Below, piece by piece: positions 35,436-43,563 of a stretch of 64,000 bases of DNA; the first letter of the stretch is position 1, and every line of letters begins with the position of its first letter. The stretch covers positions 372,001-436,000 of the forward strand of contig NZ_CP094380.1 in the NCBI RefSeq assembly GCF_022809775.1, read 5' to 3'. The notes beneath the pieces are model-generated. The model saw only the letters and a program-made list of their open reading frames with translations. It was not told the origin of the DNA and made no database searches. The translations under genes and the position numbers were made by a program. The stretch is from Pseudodesulfovibrio tunisiensis (GTDB lineage: Bacteria; Desulfobacterota; Desulfovibrionia; Desulfovibrionales; Desulfovibrionaceae).

Positions 35436-37505
35436 TTACTCGGATTCGGGCGAAGGGAGTAAATTCGTTTCTTCGCAATTTTCGCTTAGGTGAAATATTC
35501 TTGCAGGTCGTCCCCCTCCGACGGGCTTGCGTTCCTCGATGCGGATTTTACCGGCTGCGGAAAGGGTGTTCATGGCAACGGTCAGTTGCGCCTTGGGAAG
35601 ATGGTTGCCAAAAACCTTGTACAGGCCGGTCGTGTCCAGCGAGCCGCCGGCCTCGGCAAGGGCGTTCACAATGCGCTGCTCCACGGGATCGGATTCGAAA
35701 CCACCAAAGATGAAGGCAGCGGAATCCTCGTTGAACCGCCAGAAATCCAGCGCGGCCCGCAGATGTTCCAGAGTCACGCAGGCCGAACCGTCCAGAAGCG
35801 CATAGGTCAGGGCCAGTCTGCGCACGTACACTTCGGCCCGGTTCAGGATGGACCCCAGAAGCGCGGGCCGGTCCGTGGCAACCTGCGGATACATCTCGGC
35901 CCACAGATTCCGGGCCGCATCGTCGAACCGCAGCCTCGCCCGATCCCGTGCTGTTTGCAGATACCCGAGAAGCCGCGTCCGGAATCGGTGCAGTTTTTCC
36001 TGCGACAGCTCTTCCGGAAACGCCACCAGCTTGGGACGTCGAACGCACAGCCAGAGGAACCGGTTGGCAAAGCCGTTCAGCGCCTCGGTCGCGTCCAGCT
36101 TCCGATGCAGCTCGTGCAGGGTGACGTGCGTGACAATGCCGACATGCGGATCGGTCGCGGTGAGCTTGCTGGTCTTGGTCAACGGCTCGATCTTGTCCCC
36201 GTCGAACAGGGCGCGGATGATCGTGGACAGGGTGTTGCCCTCGCGCCGGGTGCAGGAAAGCGCACTGGCAAATTCCTGATCCAGAACGAAAAGGCGTTTG
36301 TCGTCCACGCCCGGATCAACCATCATTTCCCGGCCATTGCCGTTGCGTTTGTCGATGATGTATTCCTGCTGCGGATCGCGGACCGCATAGACAAGCCCCT
36401 CGCCGCTGGAAAGCGGACCGGGTGAAAAACGGCAGGTGAGCCATTCCGTTTCCGGAAAGCGGAACAGTTCCCGGACAGGTCGCGCGGACGTGCCTTTTCT
36501 GGCCTTGGAACTCTGGCCGACAAGCACCGCATTCAACCGGGCGCATTGCGGCTCCCCGGCCAGCATGTGCGGCTTGCGGCCCACCTCGATGCCGAACCGG
36601 CAAAGCAGGGTTGCCAGCACGGCCACGGGATCGGCCTCGGAATGCACGGTGGCGAACCGGGCGAACTCCCCGGCAAAGCCGTGAAACATGGCCGGATGCG
36701 GTGTCGGCCAGCCGTGCACGTCCAGACTGTTGAAGGGGTTGTTTCGCTCCTCCCGGTTCGCTGCCTTGAGTCCGGCCTCCAAACCGCTGCGAATCGTGGA
36801 TTCGGTCTCCCGGGTTCCCAAGCCTGCGCTGCATGCGCTCTGGCTCAAAATCTGTCGCGCGGCCTTGTCCGGCATGTCGCCCTTGGCAACCTGCTGCCCA
36901 AAGGAAAAGGCGAGCCGATTCAGGGTGTCGTTCCGTGCGCCTTTCGGCCCCAGATTTGGATTCGGACCGTCCGAAGGCAATTCGGCCTTGGTTGTCATGG
37001 CTTGAATCAGCCAGTCGGGCGCGGGAGCTGGGGCCAGCTCGTTTACCCATTCATAGGCAGTGCCGTTCGGATGAATGGACGGAGGCAGGATGACGTACCC
37101 GCCGTTTCCCCGGATATCCAATCCCGGCCCGAGTTTCCCGGCCGAGTTGCGCACGTCGATTCCCTGCGGAAGGGCAAGAAACAGGTGCCGCCCGCCGCTG
37201 CCGGTCCTTTGCTCCAATGTGTCGGGCAGCGGCCCGAATTCCTTTTCCAGCCGGGCAAGGGAAACCGGGCCGTCCGGCAGGTCCACGTCCAGCACGAAGC
37301 TGTGCAGCCCCGTGGGCGTGCCCATGTTGGCTTCCGGATGCTGTTTCCACCACGTTCGGACCTGCCCGAGATCGGCTGTCGCGTCCTTGAACCCGTGAGG
37401 CGTGAGCGGACGTTTCCCGGCACACGGGAAAACCGGAATGCCGTGGGTTGCATAAAAGACCGCAGCCAGGGGCAGGCTGCGCCCGTTGAACTGAAGCAGC
37501 TTCAT
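35436..37505 (-). CDS. Primase-polymerase / DUF3987-type replication protein
   Basis: A 689-residue protein. The N-terminal prim-pol domain (residues ~1-190) shows FYATHGIPVFPCAGKRPL, a catalytic-type VLDVDLPDG, GSGGRHLFLALP and LDIRGNGGYVILPPS. The remaining part resembles DUF3987 helicase-like proteins of integrated elements; its P-loop is atypical (VGQSSKARKGTS). A winged-helix-like end precedes the stop. Such proteins prime replication of plasmids and mobilizable elements after excision or transfer. It starts three bases after the AlpA-like gene stop, one operon. Confidence 0.8.
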   Translation of the reverse strand: MKLLQFNGRSLPLAAVFYATHGIPVFPCAGKRPLTPHGFKDATADLGQVRTWWKQHPEANMGTPTGLHSFVLDVDLPDGPVSLARLEKEFGPLPDTLEQRTGSGGRHLFLALPQGIDVRNSAGKLGPGLDIRGNGGYVILPPSIHPNGTAYEWVNELAPAPAPDWLIQAMTTKAELPSDGPNPNLGPKGARNDTLNRLAFSFGQQVAKGDMPDKAARQILSQSACSAGLGTRETESTIRSGLEAGLKAANREERNNPFNSLDVHGWPTPHPAMFHGFAGEFARFATVHSEADPVAVLATLLCRFGIEVGRKPHMLAGEPQCARLNAVLVGQSSKARKGTSARPVRELFRFPETEWLTCRFSPGPLSSGEGLVYAVRDPQQEYIIDKRNGNGREMMVDPGVDDKRLFVLDQEFASALSCTRREGNTLSTIIRALFDGDKIEPLTKTSKLTATDPHVGIVTHVTLHELHRKLDATEALNGFANRFLWLCVRRPKLVAFPEELSQEKLHRFRTRLLGYLQTARDRARLRFDDAARNLWAEMYPQVATDRPALLGSILNRAEVYVRRLALTYALLDGSACVTLEHLRAALDFWRFNEDSAAFIFGGFESDPVEQRIVNALAEAGGSLDTTGLYKVFGNHLPKAQLTVAMNTLSAAGKIRIEERKPVGGGRPARIFHLSENCEETNLLPSPESE

Positions 37506-37508
37506 GAC

Positions 37509-37730
37509 CTACCGCCCGTTTCCGGATTTCATGGCCTGCTGAATCTCGGATTCCAGAGGCCGCACCCCGCACGAATTGACGTACTCCTCAAGGTCATGCT
37601 GCTTGTACAGAACCCTGCGCCCGATCTTGAAATAGCGCGGCCCCCTGCCGATGCATCGCCACACTTCCAGAGTTCCGGCACTTACCCGCAAGACCTCGGC
37701 AGCTTCCTTCGTGTCCAATAGTCTTTCCAT
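37509..37730 (-). CDS. AlpA/excisionase-like helix-turn-helix protein
   Basis: A 73-residue MerR-type winged helix (MERLLDTKEAAEVLRVSAGT, then RCIGRGPRYFKIGRRVLYKQ) typical of AlpA/Xis proteins of integrated elements. ATG 37730 has AAAGGAG nine bases upstream; a longer frame to 37796 has none. It heads the operon with the primase gene and could act as excisionase or regulator. Confidence 0.8.
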   Translation of the reverse strand: MERLLDTKEAAEVLRVSAGTLEVWRCIGRGPRYFKIGRRVLYKQHDLEEYVNSCGVRPLESEIQQAMKSGNGR

Positions 37731-37813
37731 GAAAGCAATCTCCTTTGGTTTGTTTTCATGGAACCGTAGCGAGCTTGACGGAGTCAGCAAGGACACCTGA
37801 CTGATCCGTTACG

Positions 37814-37854
37814 CATAAAAATGCCCGGCTCCGTTTGCCAAAACGGAGCCGGGC
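37814..37854 (-). terminator. Terminator after the membrane-protein gene
   Basis: GCCCGGCTCCGTTT and its complement make a 14-bp perfect stem with a 4-base loop; on the minus strand it is followed by ATTTTTATG. Confidence 0.85.
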
Positions 37855-37945
37855 AACAAAAAACACATATTTTCAGCAAGTTGACGATTGCACGATACGA
37901 CAACGGCGGACAGCGACAAAATCGGATTTCAGGCTGTGATCCCCA

Positions 37946-38770
37946 TCATTTTTCCATGTTTCTCTGTCCCCGAAATTCCTCGGGCAAACCTTTTATCCAT
38001 GTGTCCTTCAAATATGATGCGGACAATCCGCCCTTGAGGAAGGACGTCATTTCCCGTTCCTGCTGGAGCTCCTTGAAACAGGCTTCCAGCTTTCTATGGG
38101 AAAACCGTTCCTTCGGGGTTGGGTCCGTCACCATTTTGAGGAGCAGATACGCGGTGTGAATCGGCCACTGCTTGAGTTCTTCCACGTTTCGCTTCAGGTT
38201 TGAAATCGTGGTCTGATCGACATTCCTTTTGGGATCCGCCTGACTGAAGAATCCGGATTCGTTTTCAAAGGTCTCGATTTCATCCAGATCGAAAAAGTAG
38301 CGGTCCTGAATCAGGATTTTCGAAATTCGGGCAAAGGACATGGACCCGTTGTAATATTTCGAGGCGTTCCGAACGACTTTTGTCCCGGGACAACGCAGGA
38401 ACAGAGTGAACCGCGCTCCCAGCATCAACAGCCCGATTTCGTGATCATTCAAGTGACGCCACCGCTGTTTCAATTCCAGCCCGCCAATGGGCCTGTCCGG
38501 CTGGTCCACCTTCTTCAGGCAACTTTCGAAACAGACAAGCCAGCCTGCTCCTGTGAGAATTCCCACCAATATCCCTGAACCAACCAGCAACCATAGGAAC
38601 TCCTTTTTGGCAACAGGACTGACAAACGCTTTTTCCCCGAGGCAGACAGCCCCCACAAGGGACAGCCAGAGGAGTGCCATCAGAACTATAAAGCTCCACT
38701 CGTTTGCGGTTATTTTCAATCGGAGATTCACATTGAACGGCACACGCAACTTTCCGGACGAATTCGACAT
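37946..38770 (-). CDS. Unknown two-helix membrane protein of the element
   Basis: A 274-residue protein not recognised as a known family. Two hydrophobic helices lie at about residues 26-44 and 58-78, leaving a soluble C-terminal part of ~190 residues rich in charged and aromatic residues (LNDHEIGLLMLGARFTLFLR, ILIQDRYFFDLDEIETFENE). ATG 38770 has GGGGAAAG upstream; a frame continues further left of it without a better site. It has its own terminator and faces the primase operon from the attR side, the usual place for accessory cargo. Function unknown; no toxin or immunity motif seen. Confidence 0.6.
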   Translation of the reverse strand: MSNSSGKLRVPFNVNLRLKITANEWSFIVLMALLWLSLVGAVCLGEKAFVSPVAKKEFLWLLVGSGILVGILTGAGWLVCFESCLKKVDQPDRPIGGLELKQRWRHLNDHEIGLLMLGARFTLFLRCPGTKVVRNASKYYNGSMSFARISKILIQDRYFFDLDEIETFENESGFFSQADPKRNVDQTTISNLKRNVEELKQWPIHTAYLLLKMVTDPTPKERFSHRKLEACFKELQQEREMTSFLKGGLSASYLKDTWIKGLPEEFRGQRNMEK

Positions 38771-38842
38771 GAGCTTTCCCCGCATGAGTATGAGATTGAC
38801 GTGATCAGCTTTTCTACAACTTTTTTCACGTTCAGGAAAATT

Positions 38843-38862
38843 ATGGGGAAGATTGTGGGGAA
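38843..38862. repeat. Putative arm-type integrase sites, right end
   Basis: ATGGGGAA at 38843-38850 and GTGGGGAA at 38855-38862, 12-base pitch, same orientation as the left-end pair. Confidence 0.65.
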
Positions 38863-38877
38863 CGGCAAAAATCAAAG

Positions 38878-38912
38878 AAAAAGGCACTTGCAGAAATATC
38901 CTGCAAGTGCCT
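38878..38912 (-). terminator. Element-borne terminator behind tRNA-Leu
   Basis: AGGCACTTGCAG and its complement form a 12-bp perfect stem (38882-38893 / 38901-38912). On the minus strand it is followed by TTTTTC. It lies inside the element and replaces the terminator displaced by insertion. Confidence 0.85.
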
Positions 38913-38917
38913 GTTTT

Positions 38918-38977
38918 TCCTTGGTACCCGGAGCGGGAATCGAACCCGCACAGACCGAAGTCCGAGGGATTTTAAGT
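38918..38977. repeat. attR: 60-bp direct repeat within tRNA-Leu
   Basis: Second copy of the 60-base repeat at 27369-27428, extending from four bases beyond the tRNA CCA end into the anticodon loop. Confidence 0.92.
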
Positions 38978-39008
38978 CCCTTGCGTCTACCAGTTCCGCC
39001 ATCCGGGC
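38922..39008 (-). tRNA. tRNA-Leu (anticodon UAA)
   Basis: 87 bases with the CCA end encoded. Acceptor GCCCGGA pairs with TCCGGGT, the anticodon loop reads CT-TAA-AA, and a long class II variable arm (CGGACTTCGGTCTG) is present. It closely follows the E. coli leucine UAA tRNA pattern. It is the integration target of the element. Confidence 0.95.
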
Positions 39009-39070
39009 TTGGGGTGTGCCTTCAGTATCGTGCAACTTGGCGGCACGTCAACGGGTTTGTGTGTGGGGTG

Positions 39071-40759
39071 TCATTCTCGGAACATGTTCAGGTAATTGCG
39101 GAACAGTCTTGGGCTGACCCGGGAATACTGGTCGAAATCTGCAATGAGTTCCAGCCCCGGGACCATGGCGCGGACAACCGGGATGTTCAGGTCGCGGCGG
39201 GTCAGGTCTGCGTAGGCCGGGGAAAGGTTGTTGGCGAGAAGCGTGTGTTCCAGAATCATGAGGTCGCCTTCCGCGCTGCCTGCGGATAGATCGGGGAGGT
39301 CTTCGAGACGGCGGATGGGCAGGCCCTCGGGGACAGGTGCGCTGGGCGGTCCGGGGCACGGATACGCGGTTTCGGTCATGGCTGAAATCAGGGCGCGTTT
39401 GCCGTTCAGGTCGCAGCCTGTGCCCTTGTTCACGTCGCCGTGCGGGCCGGTTACGAATGCCTTGTAGCAGGGGACACCGTATTCCGGGGTCATGTCCTGA
39501 AACCAGGCATGGATGTTCTGCATGTGGTAGTTGAACATCAGCTTGTTGATGGTCGGATCGTCCGTGGTCACCGTGAAGCAGCGGGTCGGGTCGAACGGAA
39601 TCGTGGCGTCGCAGTCGCGTTCCATGACTTCGGTCAGGCCGGAGACCTTGGCTTCGGCAAGAGTGTTGCCCGAGGCAAGGCCGGTGGAACCCAGAGCCGA
39701 GAACAGGGAAGGTTCGTCCAGATTGCAGAACAGGAACACGAATTGTGCCGGGACAAGGATGGGGCGGATATTGCCGTCCTGATCCGGGCCGTGGCCTTCG
39801 AACCAGTGGATGCGCTGGCCTGCATAGGGAACCTCCAGCCGGATGTCGGCAGGATTTACCGCTTCCTGTTCGAGTTCGCCATGGGCGGCCAGAGTCAGGG
39901 GATATTCGCGTGTGCGGTTCAGGATACCCTTGTTTCCCACGCTGGCATATGAGGAAAAGCGTTCCGCCAGTTCCATGAGATAGGATGCCTCGGCCGTGTC
40001 CGAATCCAGTCCTCGCCCATAGCAGGTTTGCAGTCCTTCGAGGGAATTGGAAAGATTGCCGTTGTCCACTCGGGTTTTGACCATCCAGTGGCGAAGCCGG
40101 GCAACGGGCGACAGGGAAGCCCGATGCTCCATGGCCGGTCCGAGAAAGGCGTCCGCCTTTTCCAGCACTTCGGTAGCGTGGGAAATGGTTTCCTGAAGCG
40201 GACGGCGGGGATTGGGGGCAGGGAGCTTGTCCTTGAGCCGGGCAAGCACGTCCGCAGCGGTCACCGGAGCCAGGCTGTCCAATTCCTTTTCCGCGAAGAG
40301 CGGGGCAAGCCCGGTCTGGTCCGGGGCGGGCAGGGGAGCATGGTCGAACAGATTGTCGGCGAAGATTCGGGTCCATTGGCGATGCAGGCTCTGCCCATCG
40401 ACCATGCGCGACCTGATGTGGATGGTGGGGGTGTGCTCGGCCAGAAAATTCGGGTCCACGCCGTCGAACAGGGGGAGCAGTTCCGCATGGCGCTGGTGGC
40501 TGATCACGGCTTCGTACAGGATGGCGCCCAGAATCGGATCGGACTCGCAGTTGTCACGCATGACGTCCTTGATGAGTTTGGCCAGCTTGCGGGTGCGGAA
40601 GTCGCCGAATTTCCGCAGCACGAATTCGTGCATGTAGGTATCGAAGGGATGCTGGCGAAGGTGGTCGATCATCTCGTTGAAGCTGAGGTTCGGGGCCGGA
40701 TCGGCCGCAAACATGCCCACGCCGAAATTCGTGTCCATGAGTTGCAGTTTGTAGCGCAT
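39071..40759 (-). CDS. YcaO-domain protein
   Basis: A 562-residue protein whose C-terminal ~350 residues carry the YcaO ATP-binding pattern: ELAERFSSYASVGN, then the strongly conserved TGLASGNTLAEAKVSGLTEV followed by MERDCDATIPFDP, and CDLNGKRALISAMTETA. The N-terminal ~200 residues are family-specific and helical. YcaO enzymes activate peptide or protein amides with ATP to build azolines, thioamides or amidines. No partner cyclodehydratase (E1-like), dehydrogenase or precursor peptide gene is adjacent. AAAGGAACG lies upstream of the ATG. The gene is next to tRNA-Leu but outside the element. Confidence 0.83.
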   Translation of the reverse strand: MRYKLQLMDTNFGVGMFAADPAPNLSFNEMIDHLRQHPFDTYMHEFVLRKFGDFRTRKLAKLIKDVMRDNCESDPILGAILYEAVISHQRHAELLPLFDGVDPNFLAEHTPTIHIRSRMVDGQSLHRQWTRIFADNLFDHAPLPAPDQTGLAPLFAEKELDSLAPVTAADVLARLKDKLPAPNPRRPLQETISHATEVLEKADAFLGPAMEHRASLSPVARLRHWMVKTRVDNGNLSNSLEGLQTCYGRGLDSDTAEASYLMELAERFSSYASVGNKGILNRTREYPLTLAAHGELEQEAVNPADIRLEVPYAGQRIHWFEGHGPDQDGNIRPILVPAQFVFLFCNLDEPSLFSALGSTGLASGNTLAEAKVSGLTEVMERDCDATIPFDPTRCFTVTTDDPTINKLMFNYHMQNIHAWFQDMTPEYGVPCYKAFVTGPHGDVNKGTGCDLNGKRALISAMTETAYPCPGPPSAPVPEGLPIRRLEDLPDLSAGSAEGDLMILEHTLLANNLSPAYADLTRRDLNIPVVRAMVPGLELIADFDQYSRVSPRLFRNYLNMFRE

Positions 40760-40912
40760 GCGTGAAACGTTCCTTTGGTCTGCGGGGAATTCCCTTCAAA
40801 TTTTCGTCTGATCACCGTAAAAGAACAGAGTGGACCTGTATGAAAATCCGAGTGGTACGCTAGGGTATAAAGCGGGTTTGTTCAAGCCCGGCATGCAATC
40901 GGGAGCGGATTC

Positions 40913-41602
40913 ATGGTGCGCGAAAGTGTCAGGCGCGCGACGTGGCGCAAGGTGTTTTTCGGCATTGCGGCGTTGATCGCTGTCGGTGTGGCGGTCTGGT
41001 GTCTGGAACATTACGGGAAGGGTGCGGCGTCGGATCTGGTGGCGTTCGTGCGGGATCAGGGCATGCTTGGTCCGGTCGTGTACATTGCGGCCACGGCGCT
41101 GTCATGCGTTCTGCTCCTGCCGCAGACGCCGTTCATGATCGTATGTGGTGTGCTGTTCGGTTGGTTGTGGGGGGCTGTATACTGTCTTGTCGGGCTGACG
41201 CTTGGTGGGGCCGGATCGTTTCTTCTGGCCCGGTATGTCTTGCGCGAGCGGCTGGAGCTTCGGTTTCGAGATTTCCCCGTGTACGACCGGATGATGCAAC
41301 TGAGTGGGCAGCATCCCGCAAAGGTCGTGGCCGTGAGTCGGCTCATGTCCGTAGTCCACTATTCGTTGGCCAGTTCCCTGCTGGGGCTGACTCCAGTTCG
41401 TTTTTCCACGTACATGGTCGTGACCGTACTTGCCATGGTGCCGGAGTGCTTTTTTCTTTCCTCAGGCGGGCATGTGCTCTGGACCGGGCTGGCAAAAGGC
41501 AGAGTGTCGTGGGAGATTGTGCTGCTGTTTGTCGGAGCTTTGGTCGTGGTTGGCGGTGTTGCGGTCTGGATGCATCGTTTTTTTCGGGATGAACCGGTAT
41601 AG
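40913..41602 (+). CDS. TVP38/TMEM64 (DedA-like) membrane protein
   Basis: A 229-residue membrane protein with about five helices and the SNARE-associated/VTT-domain pattern: LPQTPFMIVCGVLFGWLWG, LTLGGAGSFLLARYVLRERL and VAVSRLMSVVHYSLASSLLG followed by LTPVRFSTY. The family is implicated in lipid movement across membranes; no specific substrate is known here. GGGAGCGG lies before the ATG. It is a single gene. Confidence 0.82.
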   Translation: MVRESVRRATWRKVFFGIAALIAVGVAVWCLEHYGKGAASDLVAFVRDQGMLGPVVYIAATALSCVLLLPQTPFMIVCGVLFGWLWGAVYCLVGLTLGGAGSFLLARYVLRERLELRFRDFPVYDRMMQLSGQHPAKVVAVSRLMSVVHYSLASSLLGLTPVRFSTYMVVTVLAMVPECFFLSSGGHVLWTGLAKGRVSWEIVLLFVGALVVVGGVAVWMHRFFRDEPV

Positions 41603-41616
41603 CCGGGAGAGGGGGA

Positions 41617-42195
41617 TCAGTTTTTTGCAGAGGATGAAACTTGGCGGGTCAGTTCGGACACGTGAGGCAGAAGCGCGCGGGCCAGAGCTTCCACTCCGGC
41701 CGCGTTGGGATGCGTGCCGTCAATGAGCTTGAGCAGGGGATTGCCGAAGTAGGGTGACAGGATGTCCGGGAAAAGCGGGACAGCGTATTGATCGGCCAGT
41801 TCCTCGAATATGCGGTCGAATGTCTGCTTGTATTCCCGGCCAACGTCTGTCAGGGCCTTGATGCCCACCAGCAGCACGGGAATATTGCGTTTGGCAAAGG
41901 CATCGAGAATGGCGTCGAGATTGTTACGGATTTCTGAAATCGGATCGTGTACGAAACAGTCGTTTGCTCCGAAGGCCACGATGGCCGCGTCCGGGGATGC
42001 GGACAGAACCCGGTTCAACCTGAGCAGGCCGTCCCCGGCCGTATCCCCGGATACGCCGAAATTCAGACAGCGAGCAGCAACGCCCTGTTCGTTCAGCATG
42101 CGTTCCAGCACGGCCGGAAGGGCCTGACCCGGATTCAGGCCGTACCCTTCCGTCAGGCTGTCGCCGAAACACGCTATTCGCAGGGGCGTGGCCAT
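41617..42195 (-). CDS. SGNH-family esterase/lipase (TesA/arylesterase-like)
   Basis: A 192-residue hydrolase with all four SGNH blocks: catalytic serine in CFGDSLTEGYG, glycine in GVSGDTAGDG, asparagine in AFGANDCF, and the Asp-His pair in DGTHPNAAG. The N terminus (MATPLRIACFG) has no signal peptide, so it is cytoplasmic, unlike E. coli TesA. It should cleave small esters or thioesters. It is followed on the same strand only by the convergent TVP38 gene. Confidence 0.87.
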   Translation of the reverse strand: MATPLRIACFGDSLTEGYGLNPGQALPAVLERMLNEQGVAARCLNFGVSGDTAGDGLLRLNRVLSASPDAAIVAFGANDCFVHDPISEIRNNLDAILDAFAKRNIPVLLVGIKALTDVGREYKQTFDRIFEELADQYAVPLFPDILSPYFGNPLLKLIDGTHPNAAGVEALARALLPHVSELTRQVSSSAKN

Positions 42196-42201
42196 GCTAG
42201 G

Positions 42202-42723
42202 TTAGCCGTTGATCCAGAGCTTTACGGCTGCGGATTCTTCGGTCCACTCCCTGCTCAGCCTGAGCACGAGAAACCGGGTGAAGACCGCATCCAGCATTTC
42301 CAGACCGCGTTCGAGCAGGAACAGCTTTTCCAGAAATTTGGAGTCCGGATCGTCGCCGTCGTCGTCCTTGGTGTTGATTTTCGGAGTCTTGAAGCCGCTC
42401 AGGCCGAAGTCGTCCGCCTTGACCTGCATCAGCCATTCGTCCTGATCCATCGCGAAACGGAGTTGGGCCTTGTTGACTTTCTTGCCGGTCTTGAGTCCGG
42501 TCTTGGCTTCGGTCAGTTCGCCGCGCGGACTGGAAACCGTGGCGGTTTCCACGCCTTCACCATCACCGCCCTGCACAGAAACGCGCTGCTCCATGTTCAC
42601 GGAAAAGGTGCGTTTGTCCTTGATTTCGAACAGGGCGTTTTCGCTTTCGGTCTTGTACCAGAGCCAGGTCAGGAAATCCTGGCCGAGCAGGACGTTTTCA
42701 CGTTCAACGAGTTGCAAATCCAT
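42202..42723 (-). CDS. Conserved protein associated with the RdgC-like gene
   Basis: A 173-residue acidic protein starting MDLQLVERENVLLGQDFLTW; the 'GQDFLTWLWYKTE' segment recalls the C-terminal half of long RdgC-like proteins. A basic-acidic middle (FGLSGFKTPKINTKDDDGDD) follows. AAGGACG lies before the ATG, nine bases downstream of the preceding gene stop. The two genes together may encode what is one chain elsewhere. No catalytic motif is seen. Confidence 0.5.
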   Translation of the reverse strand: MDLQLVERENVLLGQDFLTWLWYKTESENALFEIKDKRTFSVNMEQRVSVQGGDGEGVETATVSSPRGELTEAKTGLKTGKKVNKAQLRFAMDQDEWLMQVKADDFGLSGFKTPKINTKDDDGDDPDSKFLEKLFLLERGLEMLDAVFTRFLVLRLSREWTEESAAVKLWING

Positions 42724-42732
42724 GATGCGTCC

Positions 42733-43347
42733 TTATACGAAAATCGTGGGGTCGAGATTTTCCAGTCTGCCTGCCGCGTCTTCTCCCAGCGTGTCCATGG
42801 CCAAAAAGAACGGGGTCAGAGGTTCCAGCTTCAGGTCGAAGGTCAGGGAAAAGTGGTCTTCGAACAGGGCCTGGACCTTGGAGTTGGTTGTGGAAAGGTA
42901 GATGCGGTTCTGCCCGGGGTTCCAGACCACGTCGAAGACTGCGGGAATGGGCCAGGTGCGTGCCCGGAGCTTGAGCATGGTCTGCTCCTTGAGTTCCCGT
43001 TTTCTGTCCCGGGATACGAAATCCTTGCCCTGCTCCTTGTTGCGGGCCATTTCGGCATTCACTGCAATGGTGTAGTGCTTCTTGAGCACGGCCGGGGGCA
43101 CGCGCCGAGTGTCCAGACGCAGGGAAAACGCGAAAAATTCGCCTTTTTCCGGCGGCGCCTGCAGCCATTGCGTATCCAGCATGTCGTCGATGCTGGTCCA
43201 TCCGAACGAGCGTTCATCCGCAGTGGCATCGATGTCCATGAAGCTGAATTGTTTCAGTTTTTCAGGTATTTCCTGCAATAAGTCCCTAGGGACGTCCTCG
43301 ATGATTCTATACCGGGTCAGCCCCAGGCTGGCGGAAAGGATACTCAC
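42733..43347 (-). CDS. RdgC-like recombination-associated protein (N-terminal type)
   Basis: A 204-residue protein beginning ILSASLGLTRYRIIEDVPRD; the layout recalls RdgC, a ring-shaped DNA-binding protein that restrains RecA: an N-terminal strand, then SFGWTSIDDML, then AVLKKHYTIAVNAEMARNKE, then LKLRARTWPIPAVFDVVW with a late FEDHFSLTFDLKLEPL. It is shorter than RdgC (~300). GTG 43347 is preferred because GGAGG lies 8 bases upstream; a GTG at 43368 extends it. It is cotranscribed with the next gene. Family assignment is tentative. Confidence 0.5.
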   Translation of the reverse strand: MSILSASLGLTRYRIIEDVPRDLLQEIPEKLKQFSFMDIDATADERSFGWTSIDDMLDTQWLQAPPEKGEFFAFSLRLDTRRVPPAVLKKHYTIAVNAEMARNKEQGKDFVSRDRKRELKEQTMLKLRARTWPIPAVFDVVWNPGQNRIYLSTTNSKVQALFEDHFSLTFDLKLEPLTPFFLAMDTLGEDAAGRLENLDPTIFV

Positions 43348-43563
43348 TTCCCGATCCTCCGTGGTCACATGAGTTTTTGTCGCAGGCCATTGGGTAGAAT
43401 CAATCTGTCCGCATGTCCAGAAAATTTAGCGGAGTCGCTCTTCTAATGCGGTTGCGTGGCATATATCTTGTAGTATTGTGTAATACACGGGAGAAGTCCC
43501 GATTTTTGACAAAAAGGAGAAAATGACGGTGTGCTGACAACATGATTGACAAAGGGGGGCGTC

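Larger units (their letters stand above)
27369..38977. mobile_element. Integrative mobilizable element in tRNA-Leu(UAA), about 11.5 kb
   Basis: Two identical 60-base direct repeats bound it. The left one is a 3' fragment of tRNA-Leu and the right one is part of the intact gene. It contains a tyrosine integrase next to the left repeat, paired arm-type sites at both ends, a mob module (mobC, mobA, nested mobB and mobD) with a candidate oriT, a primase-helicase and an AlpA-like regulator. Cargo is an AAA_14 ATPase, a PHP-ABC ATPase and a membrane protein. There is no type IV secretion system, so it would need a helper for transfer. Base composition is uneven: the PHP-ABC gene is clearly AT-rich while the mob and primase genes are GC-rich, suggesting several sources. 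Confidence 0.9.
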
